DNA from: Piliocolobus tephrosceles
Taxonomy: Eukaryota > Chordata > Mammalia > Primates > Cercopithecidae
NCBI RefSeq assembly: GCF_002776525.5
Contig: NC_045436.1
Span: 55,406,254 to 55,470,253 of the forward strand
Direction of reading: 5' to 3'
DNA length: 64,000 nucleotides
Translations under genes and position numbers: made by a program
Shown here: in pieces, positions 12,475 to 23,798 of the stretch
Position numbering within the stretch: the stretch's first letter is position 1
Layout: the number at the start of each line of letters is the position of its first letter
Notes under the pieces: generated by a model
What the model saw: only the letters and a program-made list of their open reading frames with translations
Databases searched by the model: none
Told to the model about the DNA's origin: nothing

Positions 12475-13561
12475 GTTTTTTATTTGTAAGAGCTGAAAAT
12501 AACAAAGATTTATGAAATTTAATGAAAATGGTAATGGGGTAACTGGGATACTATATGAATATTTCTGATACACATTATTTTATAATAAACATATTAGAGA
12601 ACATAGTAAGGAAATTATGTGTCAGTGTGCTGTCTTAGCAAAGATTAATAATAATCTACATAATAGTGCCAGACATTCAGGCTAAGTTCAAAAGGACAGA
12701 GGATAATAGTGAGTAGGATGGCAGAGGCAAAATTGCAGGATTATGGGCTCTCACAAAAGGACATCGTTTCTGGAAACTTACCTTACAGGGTTGACTTAGA
12801 ATTTGGACCTACGCTGCTGGTTAGAAGACAAACTAACCTTATGTAATTCTCTTCCGAGGACAAAGTATTCTATTTCATACTGCGTCTGCCCTGAAGCTCT
12901 ATACACTTCTCCTCATGATTTCAAATATAATAATTAAGTGTACACATCCAGTTCTCATACTTTTATTACACTAAATGCAAAAGAAAAGAGAGCATTGGTA
13001 TTCTCGTTTCCTCAGTAAAATATCCAAAGGTGGAATTACTTCCTATGCATTTGCAAACCGATATGCAGGAACAGGAGATATTGCTATCTGTACTTTGTAG
13101 AGGAGAAAAATAATAAGAGAAAGGTAATGAATAATGTGTTCATGATTTGTAAACTAAGACAGTTGTTCTTTCATGGGTATAGTAGATCTTCATTAATATT
13201 TTAACATTTAACTTATGATTTTTAATTTACTTTTGTGCAACCTATCGATTTTAGAGCTATTTCAGAGGATGATTATATCAGAAGAAATGCATAATGTTGG
13301 TAACAGTATAAATTTTATATGCAGTTACTTTATATTTTATTTTAAAATTTATTTAATTTCCTCTTGTGAGCAAAGAATAAAATAAAACTTTATCCTTGGA
13401 AGAAAGATAAAGTTATAAATACCAACCTTAACCCAGCCATTAATAGACTGAATATTTGGCAAATATCTAATTTGAAAGACATAGATAATCATTTTACTGG
13501 GAATTGTTTTTTGTGAGGAATTATCTCATTGCTTTAGTTCGTTAGGTTAAAATAAAATGAG
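12475..13561. other. Unassigned AT-rich sequence
   Basis: No repeat family or open frame recognised between the HERV-K LTR and the pentanucleotide microsatellite. Confidence 0.5.
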
Positions 13562-13622
13562 ATTATATTATATTATATTATATTATATTATATTATATTA
13601 TATTATATTATATTATATTATA
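13562..13622. repeat. (ATATT)n microsatellite, about 12 units
   Basis: Perfect pentanucleotide tandem array of about 61 bp. Confidence 0.97.
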
Positions 13623-13942
13623 CTAGACACATAATGCTGCCAAATAATAAGATATGGAGAGAATCTAGATGATATGTTATTAAATATAAATTTCATAATT
13701 CTAATGCTGGGTCATAAACTTACAATATTAACATATGTTGAAAATATCTGATAATGTTCAGTTTTCACATTAATAAGCATTAGACATTTCTATATTCAGG
13801 TACTCTGAATTTTCAGAATTCCATTGGCTTTCATATCTAGCCTATGACATGTATAATCGGAGAAAGAACATGGAGCATGTCTAAAATTAGTGGTGGTGAA
13901 GCTCATTGTAATATAAGTAAAGTATATTAAATTTTCATTATA
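13623..13942. other. Unassigned AT-rich sequence
   Basis: Nothing recognisable between the microsatellite and the AluJ. Confidence 0.5.
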
Positions 13943-14196
13943 GGCCAAGTGAAGTGGCTGGCATGTGTAATTCCAGCACTTTGGTAGACCCAAGACAGGT
14001 GGATCACTTGAGCCCAAGTGACCAGCTGACCAGTTCAAGGCCAACCTGGACAGCATGGGGAAACCCTCGTCTCTACAAAAAAATTAGCACGGCTGCAGTC
14101 CCAGATACTCTGGAGACTGAGGTAAAGGGATCACCGGAGTCACCATCGTGCCCCTGTACTCCAGCCTAAGTGACAGAATGAGACCCTGTCTCAAAG
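13943..14196 (+). mobile_element. AluJ-type element, old
   Basis: Diverged Alu text ('AATTCCAGCACTTTGG', 'GAGACCCTGTCTCAAA') with an internal deletion. The tail has become (CA)n-rich, with CACA runs to about 14240. Confidence 0.88.
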
Positions 14197-14590
14197 CACA
14201 CACACATACACAGACATCTGTCAACACACACACACATATGTATACAGCATATATGGGTAGAACTATCAATAAACCTTAATCCTAACATTGTTGTTTGGAA
14301 TTTATTTACACTCAGATTTGTATTTGATTTCATTTGTTCACAGTCAGAAATTAGGGTCAGCTTTGCTATTTTCAATTTTCCACACACAGCCATAGTGCAC
14401 TGTATCTCACATGGTTATTAACATTGTGTCATTTACTGATGTGTCTTTGTATTTCATTTTTTCTTTTAAAAAAGTACATTTTTGGCAAGCTTTAGAGCTC
14501 CAGTATATTCTGGCTGTAATAGTTTTGACTGCTGAAAGTAACTTTGGTACCTGCTTCTCACCTATGTTCTAATTAGCATCATTATTTTAT
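14197..14590. other. CA-rich tail, then unassigned sequence
   Basis: 14197-14240 holds CA/TACA runs derived from the Alu tail. The rest is not recognised. Confidence 0.5.
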
Positions 14591-14591
14591 A

Positions 14592-14673
14592 TTAGGTTAG
14601 TACAAAAATATAATTGTGTTTTTTCCTATTACTTTCAATGGCAAAAACTGCAATTACTTTTGCACCAACCTAA
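14592..14673. mobile_element. MADE1 mariner-derived MITE (hairpin)
   Basis: An 82-bp palindromic element from TTAGGTTAGTACAAAAAT to TTTTGCACCAACCTAA, matching the MADE1 consensus end to end. The central loop is near CTTTCAATGG. MADE1 copies are the source of the primate miR-548 family. The right arm here (CAAAAACTGCAATTACTTTT) strongly resembles mature miR-548 members. The left arm is more diverged, which weakens pairing. Confidence 0.93.
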
Positions 14674-14799
14674 TTCTATTTTCCAAAACCACCTGACATG
14701 GCAAATTTTACAAAACTGTTTCATTGTAGGGGCAAATATCTTATTCTTTCTATAGATACTAATGATGCATCTATTATTCTAGTTATTATTCTACTCATT

Positions 14800-14945
14800 A
14801 GGAACATGGCAGTGACAGATAAAACTACAGTCCTCATATAGTTTACTTTTCAGATAAACAAACAGTCAATAAACAAAGACCTAAAGAAATTAATAGTATC
14901 AATTCTTCTTGTGGTCAGTATCATGGAGAAAATACAACATAACTT
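14800..14945 (-). mobile_element. L2 LINE fragment
   Basis: Follows the antisense L2 3' region text: 'CAGTGACAGATAAAACTACAG', then 'CAATAAACAAAGACC', then 'ATCATGGAGAAAA'. Old and diverged. Confidence 0.5.
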
Positions 14946-15694
14946 AATGAAATAACAGAAGCTGTACTGTTATATGGTGTGGGTGTAGAAAGCAATTTTC
15001 TTGATAGGACATCTGGAAGGAGGTCACTTTATTCCTTGGTGATGAAGAAAATAACAGCATTTTTATCAATTCCAAGAAATTTGAACATTTTACAGAAATT
15101 CTAGGATCCCAGAGATTTTGAAGTAATCTATTCAAAATGCAAGAAAAGATGTTCATTTACTGGTGAACATTTTGGGACTGATAATTGAAAGAGGTCAATG
15201 AATCATGGAATTCTAAGCTTTTTATTTTAATGATATAGGAAAAATAGGAACAGGGCCACCCTATCTAGAGCCTTTAAAAAAAGATGTGACTATATTCATT
15301 CTCAGGGCCTAGAATAAACTTTGCCTCTCCTTCTCACTTGACTTACTTCGCAAGGAATAGCCATATGATTTTGTCTTCACTATTGTTTTTGTTTAATGTA
15401 TGTTTTGTTGGAAGAAAGTCTGGTATGTCAGAATAAAACGAAATATATTAAAATTTCTCTTCTGCTGCAGAAAACCTCCAATTAGAGGCACCACAAGTCT
15501 AGGCCAGCTCGACCCAAGTTTGTTGTTATGACAAAATTATTAATAGTGTTCTCTTCCCCCTTAAATTGTACTGATTTGGAAAATAAATTATATGGTCATT
15601 CCAGCTATAGAGATCTTTATGTAAAAGTTATTTTCTCTTTCAATTAATTGTCTTGAGAAAGAAACAAAATTATAAATTGTCAATACACGTATTA
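14946..15694. other. Unassigned AT-rich sequence
   Basis: No clear repeat or open frame. The first 100 bp could be continued L2. Confidence 0.45.
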
Positions 15695-16433
15695 CTTTTT
15701 TTAAAAAAAATAATAGCTTTAAAGTTACAGGTGGGTTTCTCAGTTACAGGGATGAATTGTATAGTGGTGAAATATAGAATTTTAGTGCACCCAACACCCA
15801 AATAGTGACAGTTGTACCCAATAGGTAGTTTTTCATCCTTCATTCCCTGCCCACCCCTGACCTTCTAGTCTCCAATATCCGTTGTACCACTCTGCATGCC
15901 TTTGCATACCCATAGGTTAGCTCCCACCTATAAGGAAGAACATGCAGTATCTATGCAGTATCTGTTTTAGATTCCTGAGTTACTACACTTAGAATCAAAA
16001 TCTATAGTATCATCCAAATTCCTGCAAAAGGCATTAGCTCATTATTTCTTATGACTCAGTAATATTTCATTATATATATATATATATGTGTGTGTGTGTT
16101 TAGATCTTTATTTACACACCACTTTATTCACTCATTGGTGGATGGGCAGTTACATTGATTCCACATCTTTGCAATTGTCAGCTGTGCTGCAATAAATATA
16201 CACATGCAGATGTCTTTTTGATTTGTTTTCCTTTGGGTAGATACTTATTAGTGGGATTGCTGGATCAAATGGTAGATCTACTTTTAGTTGTTTGGGAAAT
16301 CCCCATGCTGTTTTCCATAGAGATTGTATGAATTTACATTGTCACCAGCAGTATATAAGCATTCTCTTTTCACCACATTGACACCGATATCTATTGTTTT
16401 TTGACTTTTCAAAAATGACCATTCTGACTGGGT
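15695..16433 (-). mobile_element. Older L1 (L1PB/L1MA-like), 3' segment, left part
   Basis: Antisense L1 3'UTR ('GGTGCACCCATCACC'-like text near 15785) and ORF2 C-terminus ('TGGGATTGCTGGATCAAATGG' near 16252). It contains a (TA)n(TG)n run at 16072-16098. The younger L1PA inserted at its right end, and it continues at 20494. Confidence 0.85.
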
Positions 16434-16439
16434 AAAGTG

Positions 16440-16440
<1 letters not shown>

Positions 16441-16490
<50 letters not shown>
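16441..16490. repeat. (TTA)n microsatellite at the L1PA tail
   Basis: About 15 trinucleotide units at the 3' terminus of the - strand L1PA, probably evolved from its poly-A tail. Confidence 0.93.
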
Positions 16491-16491
<1 letters not shown>

Positions 16492-18330
16492 ATAAGTTCT
16501 GGAGTACATGTGCAGAATGTGAAGGTTTGTTACACAAGTATACACGTGTCATGGTGGTTTGCTGCACTCATCACCTGGGTATTTCTCCTAATGCTATCCC
16601 TCCCTCAGCCTCCCATCCCCTGACAGATCCTGGTGTGTGATGACCTCACCACCATGTCTGTGTGTTTTTCTTGTTCAACTCCCACTTATAAGTGAGAACA
16701 TGTGGTGTTCGGTTTTCTGTTCTTGTGTTAGTTTGCTGAAAGTTATGTTGTGTCAGTGCAAAGGACATGCACTCACCCTTTTTTATGACTGCATAGTATT
16801 CCATGGTGTATATGTGCCATATTTCCTTTATTCAGTCTATCACTGATAGGCATTTGAGTTGGCTCCAAGACTTTGCTATTGTGAATAGTGCCACAATAAA
16901 CATATGTGTGTATGTGTCTTTATGGTAGAATAATTTAAATCCTTTGGGTATATACCCGGTAATGGGATTGCTGAGTCAATGGTATTCCTAATTCTAGATC
17001 CTTGAGGAATCACCACACTGTCTTCCACAATGATTGACCTAATTTACATTGCCACCAACAGTGTAAAAGTTTTCTATTTCTCCACTTCCTCTCCAGCATC
17101 TATTGTTTTCTGAATTTTTAATGATCACCATTCTAACTGACGTGAGATGGTATGTCATTGTGGTTTTGATTTACATTTGTTTAATGACCAGTGATGATGA
17201 GCTTTTTTTCATATATTTGTTGGCTGCATAAATGTCTTCTTTTGAGAAGCATCTGTTCATATACTTTACTCACATTTGATGGTTTTGTTGTTGTTGTTGT
17301 AAATGTGTTTAAGTCCTTTGTAAATTCTGGATAATTACCCTTTCTCAGATTGTAAAAATTTTCTCCTATTCTGTAGGTTGCCTGTTCACTCTGTTGATAG
17401 TTTCTTTTGCTGTGTAGGAGCTCTTCAGTTTAGTTAGATCCCATTTGTCAATTTTGGCTTTCATTGCCATTGCTTTTGGTGTTTTATTCATGAAGTCTTT
17501 GCCCATGCCTATGTCCTGAATGGTATTGCCTAGGTTTTCTTCTAGGGAGTTTATGGTTTTAGATCTTACTTTTAAGTTTTAATCCATCTTAAGTTAATTT
17601 TTGTGTAAGATGTAAGGAAGGGATCCAGTTTCAGCTTCCTTAATATGGCTAGCCAGTTTTCTCAACACCATTGATTAAATAGGGAGACCTTTCCCCATTG
17701 TTTGTTTTTGTCAGGTTTGTCAAAGATCGGGTGATTGTAGATGTGAGGTGTTATTTCTGAGACCTCTATTCTGTTCCATTGGTGAACATATCTGTTTTGA
17801 TACCAGTATCATGCTGTTTTGGTTACTGTAGATGTGTAGTATAGTTTGAAGTCAGGTAGTGTGATGCCTCTAGCTTTGTTCTTTTTGCTTAGGATTGTCT
17901 TGGCTGTGCGGGCTCTTTTTTGGTTCCGTATGAACTTTAAAATAGTTTGCTTTTTTTTTTTTTTTCCAATTCTGTGAAGAAAATCAATGGTAGTTTGATG
18001 GGGATAGCATTGAATCTATAAATTACTTTGAGCAGTATGGCCATTTTTATGATATGGGTTCTTCCTATCCATGAGCATGAAATGTTTTTCCATTTGTTTG
18101 TGTCCTCTCTTATTTCTTTGAGCAGTGGTTTGTAGTTCTCCTTGACGAGGTCCTTGACATACCTTATAAATTGTATTCCTATGTATTTTATTCTCTTTGT
18201 AGCAATTGTGAATGGGAGTTCACTCATGATTTGGCTCTCTGTCAGTTACTGGTGTATAGGAATGCTTGTAATTTTTGCACATTGATATTGTATACTGAGA
18301 CTTTGCTGAAGTTGCTTATCAGCTGAAGGA
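16441..18330 (-). mobile_element. Younger L1PA, 3' segment (not inverted)
   Basis: Antisense L1PA 3'UTR (16490-16675), the ORF2 stop at 16676-16678, and ORF2 C-terminal half up to the text CTCCTTCAGCTGATAAGC at about 18330. Stops and indels break the frame; the longest piece is 96 codons at 17937-18227. The target duplication AAAGTGGTATT (16434-16444) matches AAAGTGTTATC (20483-20493). Together with the + strand segment to its right it forms one twin-primed insertion. Confidence 0.93.
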
Positions 18331-20482
18331 GATTATTAAACTTAAATTAAATGGGCTAAATGCCCCGGTTAAAAGACAAAGATTGGCAAACTGGATAAAG
18401 AGTCAAGACCCCTCGGTGTGCTGTATTCAGGAGACCCATCTCATAGGCAAAGACACACATGGGCTCAACAAAAATGGATGGAGAAATATTTCCCAAGCAA
18501 ATGGAAAGCCAAAAAAAAAAAAAGAAAAAGAAAGAAAGAAAGAAAAAAAAAATCAGGGGTTGCCATCCCAGTCTCTGATAAAACAGACTTTAAACCAACA
18601 AAGATCAAAAGAGACAAAGAAGGGCATTCCATAATGGTAATGGAATCAATGCAATAAAAAGAGTTAACTATCCTAAATATATATGCACCCAATACAGCAG
18701 CACTCAGCTTAATAAAGCAAGTTCTTAGAGACCCATAGAGAGACTTAGACTCCCACACAATAATACGGGGAGACTTAAATACCCTACTGTCAATATTAGA
18801 CAGAACATTGAGACAGAAAATTAACAGTGATATCCAGGACTTTAACTCAGCTCTGGACCAAGCAGACTTAATAGACATCTACAGAACTCTCCACCCCAAA
18901 TCAACAAAATATACATTCTTCTCAGCATCACATAACACTTATTCTAAAATTGACCACATAATTGGAAGTAAAACACTCTTCAATAAATTCAAAATAATGG
19001 AAATCATAATATACAGTCTCTCAGACCACAGTGCAATGAAATTAGAACTCAGAATTAAGAAACTAAATCAAAACCACTCAACTACATGTAAACTGAGCAA
19101 CTTGCTCCTGAATGACTACTGGGTAAATAATGAAACAAAGGCAGAAATAAAGATGTTCTTTGAAACCAATGAGAACAAAGACACAATATACTGGAATCTC
19201 TGGGATACATTTAAAGCAGTGTGTAGAGGTAAATTTATAGCACTAAATGCCCACAAGAGAAAGCAGGAAAGATCTAAAATCAACACTCTAACATTACAAT
19301 TAAAACAACTAGAGAAGCAAGAGCAAACAAATTCAAAAGCTAGCAGAAAACAAGAAATGACTAAGATCAGAGTAGAACTGAAGGAGTTAGAGAAACAGAA
19401 TACCCTTCATAAAAATCAATGAATCCAGGAGCTGGTTTTTTGAAAAGATCAACAAAATAGGTAGACCGCTAGCCAGACTAATAAAGAAGAAAAGAGAGAA
19501 GAATCAAATAGATGCAATGAAAAATGATAAAGGAGGTATCACTACTGATCCCATAAAAATACAAACTACCATTAGAGAATACTGTAAACAGCTCTACACA
19601 AATAAACTAGAAAATCAAGAAGAAATGGATAAATTCCTGGACACATACACCCTTCCAAGACTAAACCAGAAAGAAGTTAAATCCCTCAATAGACCAATAA
19701 CAAGTTCTGAAATTGAGACAGTAATTAATAGCCTAATAGCCAAAAAAGCCCTGGACCAGATGGATTCGCAGACAACTTATACCAGAGGCACAAAGAGGAG
19801 CTGGTACCATTCCTCCCAAAACTATTTGAAACAATGGAAAAAGAGGGAATCCTCCTTAACTCATTTTATGAGGCCACCATCATCCTGATACCAAAACCTG
19901 ACAGAGACACAAGAAAAAAAGGAAATTTTAGGTCAATATCCCTGATGAACATCGATGCAAAATTCCTCTATAAAATACTGGCACACTGAATCCAGCAGCA
20001 CACCAAAAAGTTTATCCACCATGATCAAGTCCGCTTCATCCCTGGTATGCAAGGCTCATTCAACACACTCAAATTCATAAACGTAATCCATCACATAAAC
20101 AGGACCAATGACAAAAATCACATAATTATCTCAATAGATGCAGAAAAGGCCTTCAACAACATTCAGCAGCACTTCACACTAAAAACTTTCAATAAACTTG
20201 GTATTGATGGAATGTATCTCAAAATGATAAGAGCTATTTATGATAAACCCACAGCCAATATCATCCTGATTGGGCAAAAACTGGAAGCATTCCCTTTGAA
20301 AACTGGCATAAGGCAAGGATGCCCTCTCTCACCATGCCTATTCAACATAGTATTGGAAGTTCTGGCCAGGGCAATCAGGCAAGAGAAAGAAATAATGGGT
20401 ATTTAATTAGGAAAAAAAGTCAAATTGTCTCCTTTTGCAGATGACATGATTGTATATTGAGAAAACCCCCTCATCTCACCCC
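18331..20482 (+). pseudogene. Younger L1PA, inverted 5' segment: ORF2 endonuclease and RT, decayed
   Basis: Sense L1 ORF2 on the + strand, opposite to its own 3' segment. It starts at about ORF2 codon 10 ('AAATGGGCTAAATGCC') and ends just after the catalytic motif region FADDM (near 20440) at 'CTCACCCC'. Endonuclease text is readable at 18383-19422: 'DPSVCCIQETHL', 'KIDHIIGSK' and 'LSDHSAMKLE'. RT text is at 20047-20406: 'HIIISIDAEKAFNNIQQ' and 'IRQGCPLSPCLFNIVLEVL'. Frameshifts and stops separate these blocks, and an A-rich expansion at 18510-18552 breaks the endonuclease. No function is expected. Confidence 0.93.
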
Positions 20483-20493
20483 AAAGTGTTATC

Positions 20494-20715
20494 TTGATGT
20501 GATTTTAATTTGCATTTCCATGATGATTAATGATGTTGCACATTTTTTCATATGTTTATTAATCATTTGTGTATCTTCTTTTGATAAATTCCTATTCTTT
20601 CACTCACTTTTCAATGGAATTATTTGCTTTTGTCTTTCTTATTTGTTGGAGTTCCTTACAGATCAAGAGAGTATCATCTATTTCAGAGATTTATTTGAAG
20701 TATTAACATGATAGT
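20494..20715 (-). mobile_element. Older L1, 3' segment, right part
   Basis: Antisense ORF2 text directly continuing the 15695-16433 piece across the younger insertion ('GATTTTAATTTGCATTTCC', then 'TGTATCTTCTTTTGATAAAT'). Confidence 0.8.
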
Positions 20716-21128
20716 ATAAAGTCCTTGGCACACCATCAAGTACACATTAAAACTTCCAAAGAAAGTAATTACAAGAATAAATTCCTTTTACAATAGAAAT
20801 ACAAAATAAAATAAAATACATAAGAACATACTTAACCAAAGACCTGGAAGATCTCTACAAGGAGAACTATAAAACACTGCTGAAAGGAATCTAGATGACC
20901 ACAACCAAATGAAAATACATCCCATGCTTATGGATTTAAAGGGTCAATATCATGAAAATGACCTTACTTCCCAAAACAATCTACAGATTCAACTTAATTA
21001 CTAACAATATACCAATATTATTTTTTACAGAATTAGAAAAGACAATCCTAAAATTTATGGAGCCAAATAGGGGCCCAGATAGCTAAAGTAATCCTATATG
21101 AAAATAAACCTGAAGGTATCATATTACC
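20716..21128 (+). mobile_element. Older L1, inverted 5' segment (ORF2 middle)
   Basis: The strand switches near 20716-20750 to sense ORF2: 'GACCTGGAAGATCTCTACAA', 'ACTATAAAACACTGCTGAAA', 'AATCTACAGATTCAAC'. It ends where an antisense Alu begins and resumes at about 21600. This mirrors the twin-primed structure of the younger L1. Confidence 0.8.
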
Positions 21129-21409
21129 TTTTTTTTTTTTTTTTTTTTTTTGAGATAGAGTTTTACTCTTGTCCCCTAGGCTGGAGTGCAATGGCATGAT
21201 CTCGGCTCTCGGCTCACTACAACCTCCACCTCCTGGGTTCAAATGATTCACCTATTTCAGCCTCCTGAGTAGCTGGGACTACAGGCATGCACCACACCAC
21301 CTGATGAATTTCTGTATTTTTAGTAGAAACAAGGTTTCACTATGTTGGTCAGGCTGGTCTTGAACTTCCGACATCAAATGAACTGCCCTCCTTGGCCTCC
21401 TAAAATGTG
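21129..21409 (-). mobile_element. AluS/J-type element, 5'-truncated, antisense
   Basis: Poly-T at 21129-21151, then reverse-complement Alu to 'TTGGCCTCCTAAAATG'. The last ~30 bp of the Alu 5' end are missing and are replaced by a duplicated segment from 700 bp downstream. No clean target duplication seen. Confidence 0.9.
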
Positions 21410-21439
21410 ATCATCTATTTACCTCCCAAAATAAATCAT

Positions 21440-21566
21440 CTATTTACAGCTTATTCACAGTATTCAAAGCAATTAACATCATGTCTGCTGATATGGTAGG
21501 TTTTGTGTCCTTACCCAAATCTCATCTTGAATTAAAATCCTTGTAATCCCTAAGTGTCAAAGAAAG
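21440..21566 (+). repeat. 127-bp duplicated segment, copy 1 (with partial MST LTR)
   Basis: Matches 22226-22352 with about six mismatches. It carries 49 bp of flank plus the first 78 bp of a MaLR LTR (from 21489). It sits between the truncated Alu and resumed L1 text. Confidence 0.92.
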
Positions 21567-21589
21567 TGTCAATAATATAGCCACTGAAT

Positions 21590-21715
21590 CGGCCTATATT
21601 ATCCAACTTTAAATTATACTACAAGGCTATAGTAATCAAAACAGCATGTTATTGGTAGAAAATAAGATGCATAGAACAATCTAACAGAATAGAGATGCCA
21701 TAGAGAATGTTCAGG
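21590..21715 (+). mobile_element. Older L1, end of inverted segment
   Basis: Sense ORF2 resumes: 'AAATTATACTACAAGGCTAT', 'ACCAAAACAGCATG'-like text and 'CTAACAGAATAGAGA'. Confidence 0.75.
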
Positions 21716-22225
21716 CAAAAAGTTTAAGAAATAAATTCTGGATCACAAAGGTGGTTGGTGGTAAAATGGAGATTAAAACCTAGATATGTCTGATTCCACT
21801 GGCTGAAATTATACTCTTGAAATTACCATTAAGCTATACCACATAGAGAAAAGAGATTATTTGAAATAAATTGCTTTTCAAACAGTAATTAGTCTACTAT
21901 GATTTATTACAATTTCTTGCCTGGTACTGTACTCATGATTACTTTTAAAATCCAGTGCTATGAATATGTTTGAAGCTTGGTATACAGCAAAGTTGATCCT
22001 CCTTCTATAGGAATTATTGACAGATCATGAATATGTTTTGCAGTTAAAATAACTAAATTTGCAGTTAAAATAACTAAATTTGTTTAAAAATAAGGTATAG
22101 TAAGAAATGTAAAAGTTTATTCTGTATCAGATTCTTTAAGAATGCAGTGACATAAAATTGTATACTATTTACAAAATTATCTTATTTACTAACTGTTGGA
22201 AAGCACCTTGAGAAACTTTTGTCAC
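21716..22225. other. Unassigned sequence with a 21-bp tandem duplication
   Basis: Not recognised as a repeat family. 22038-22079 is two copies of TTTGCAGTTAAAATAACTAAA. Confidence 0.6.
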
Positions 22226-22352
22226 CTACTTACAGCTTATTCACAGTATTCAAAGCAATTAACATCATGTCTGCTGATACGGTAGCTTTTGTGTCCTCAC
22301 CCAAATCTCATCTTGAATTAAAATCCTCCTAATCCCTAAGTGTCAAAGAAAG
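22226..22352 (+). repeat. 127-bp duplicated segment, copy 2 (source side)
   Basis: Downstream copy, continuous with the full 5' LTR of the MaLR and therefore probably the source of copy 1. Confidence 0.9.
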
Positions 22353-22654
22353 GCCAGGTAAAGGTAACTGGATCATAGCGGCAGTTTTCCTCATGTTGTT
22401 CTTGTGATAGTGAGTGAATTCTAATGAGATCTGATGGTTTTATAAGGGACTCTTCCTGCCTCACTCCTTAATCTTCTCTCTCTTGCCACCATGTGAAGAA
22501 AGTCTTTGCCTCTCCTTCACCTTCCACCATGATTGTAAGTTCCCTGAGGTCTCCCCAGCCATGCAGAACTAGAAGTCAATTAAAGTCCTTTCCTTTATAA
22601 ATCACCCCTTCTCAGGAAGTTCTTTATAGCAGTGTGAAAATGGGGTAACACCAC
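22275..22654 (+). mobile_element. MaLR 5' LTR (MST/THE1 type)
   Basis: Starts TGATACGG and follows the MST/THE1 LTR: 'CCCAAATCTCATCTTGAATT', 'GATCTGATGGTTTTATAAG', 'CCACCATGATTGTAAG', 'CTTTCCTTTATAAATCACCC'. It is followed by matching internal sequence, so it is a 5' LTR and not a solo. Confidence 0.92.
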
Positions 22655-23720
22655 AAATTCATACTGCAAAGACTGGGGTGCTGCTATTCCGATAGAAAAT
22701 GTGGAAGCCACTTTGGAACTGGGTAACAGGCAGAGATTGTAACAGTGTGGAGAGCTCAGAAGAAGACAGAAAGATATGAGAAAGTTTGGAATTTCCTAGG
22801 GACTTATTTAATGGCTTTGACCAAAATGCTGATAGGGATATGGACAATGAAATCCAGGCTGAAGTGGTCTCAGATTAAGATAAGGAACTTTTCGGGAACT
22901 GGAATAAAGATGACTCTTGCTCTATGCTTTAGCCAAGAGACTGGTGGAATTTTGCCCCTTCCCTAGAGATCTGTGGAATTTTGAACTTGAGAGAGATAAT
23001 TTAGGGTATCTGGCAGAAGAAATTTCTAATCAACAAAACATTCAAGATGTGACCTAGATGCTCTTAAAAGCATTTGGTTTTATGCATTCACAAAGAGATG
23101 GTTTAGAATAGGAACTTACGTTTAAAAGAGAAGAGAACAAAAGTTTGGAAAAATTGCAGCCTGATGATGCAACAGAAAAGGAAAATCCTTTTTCTGGGGA
23201 GAAATTCAAGCCGGCTGCAGAAATCTGCATAAGTAATGAGGAGCTGAATGTTAATCCCCAAGACAATGGGGAAAGTTTCTCCAGGGCACATCAGAGGTCT
23301 TCAAAGCAGCACCTACCATCACAGGCTCAGAGGCCTAGGAGAAAAAATGGTTTTGTGGGTGAGGCCCAGGGCCTTGTTGCTTTGTGCAGTCTTGGGACTT
23401 GGTGACTTGCATCCTAGTAGTAGCTAAAAACAGTGAATGTATAACTCAGGCTGTTGCTTCACAGGGTGCAAGCCCCAAGCCTTGACAACTTTCATGTGGT
23501 GTTGGGCCTGCAGGTGCACAGAAGTAAAAAACTGAGGTTTGGGAACCTCTGCCTAGATTTCAGAGGATGTACAGAAATGCCTGTATGTGCAAGCAGAAGT
23601 TTGCTGCAAGGTTGGAGCTCTCATGAAGAGCTTTTGCTAGGGAAATGCAGAAGGAATATATGCAGTCAGAACCTCCACACAGAGTGTCCACTGGGCACTG
23701 GTGGAAACCAGTTGGAGGTA
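22655..23720 (+). pseudogene. MaLR internal region with gag-like ORF remnant
   Basis: MST/THE1-type internal sequence. The opening 'GGAAGCCACTTTGGAACTGG' is typical of the family. A frame at 23145-23405 reads 'AAEICISNEELNVNPQDNGE' and 'SQAQRPRRKNGF', which I recognise as the gag-like MaLR reading frame. MaLRs lack pol and env and were moved in trans by ERV-L machinery. The end is truncated: the text passes directly from the internal region into the middle of the 3' LTR. Defective, no product expected. Confidence 0.88.
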
Positions 23721-23798
23721 GTATTATTATGGGGACACTTTCCCCATGATGTTTTCATGATAGTGAGTGAGTTCTCACAAGATCTGATAGTTTTATAA
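23721..23798 (+). mobile_element. MaLR 3' LTR, first preserved part
   Basis: Mid-LTR text 'TTTTCATGATAGTGAGTGAG' and 'AGATCTGATAGTTTTATAA', broken at TTTATAA. The first ~90-120 bp of this LTR are missing. It continues at 24268. Confidence 0.85.

Noticed and set aside
16437..16640. Leucine-rich peptide suggesting a signal peptide
   Set aside because: It is a translated (TTA)n microsatellite.
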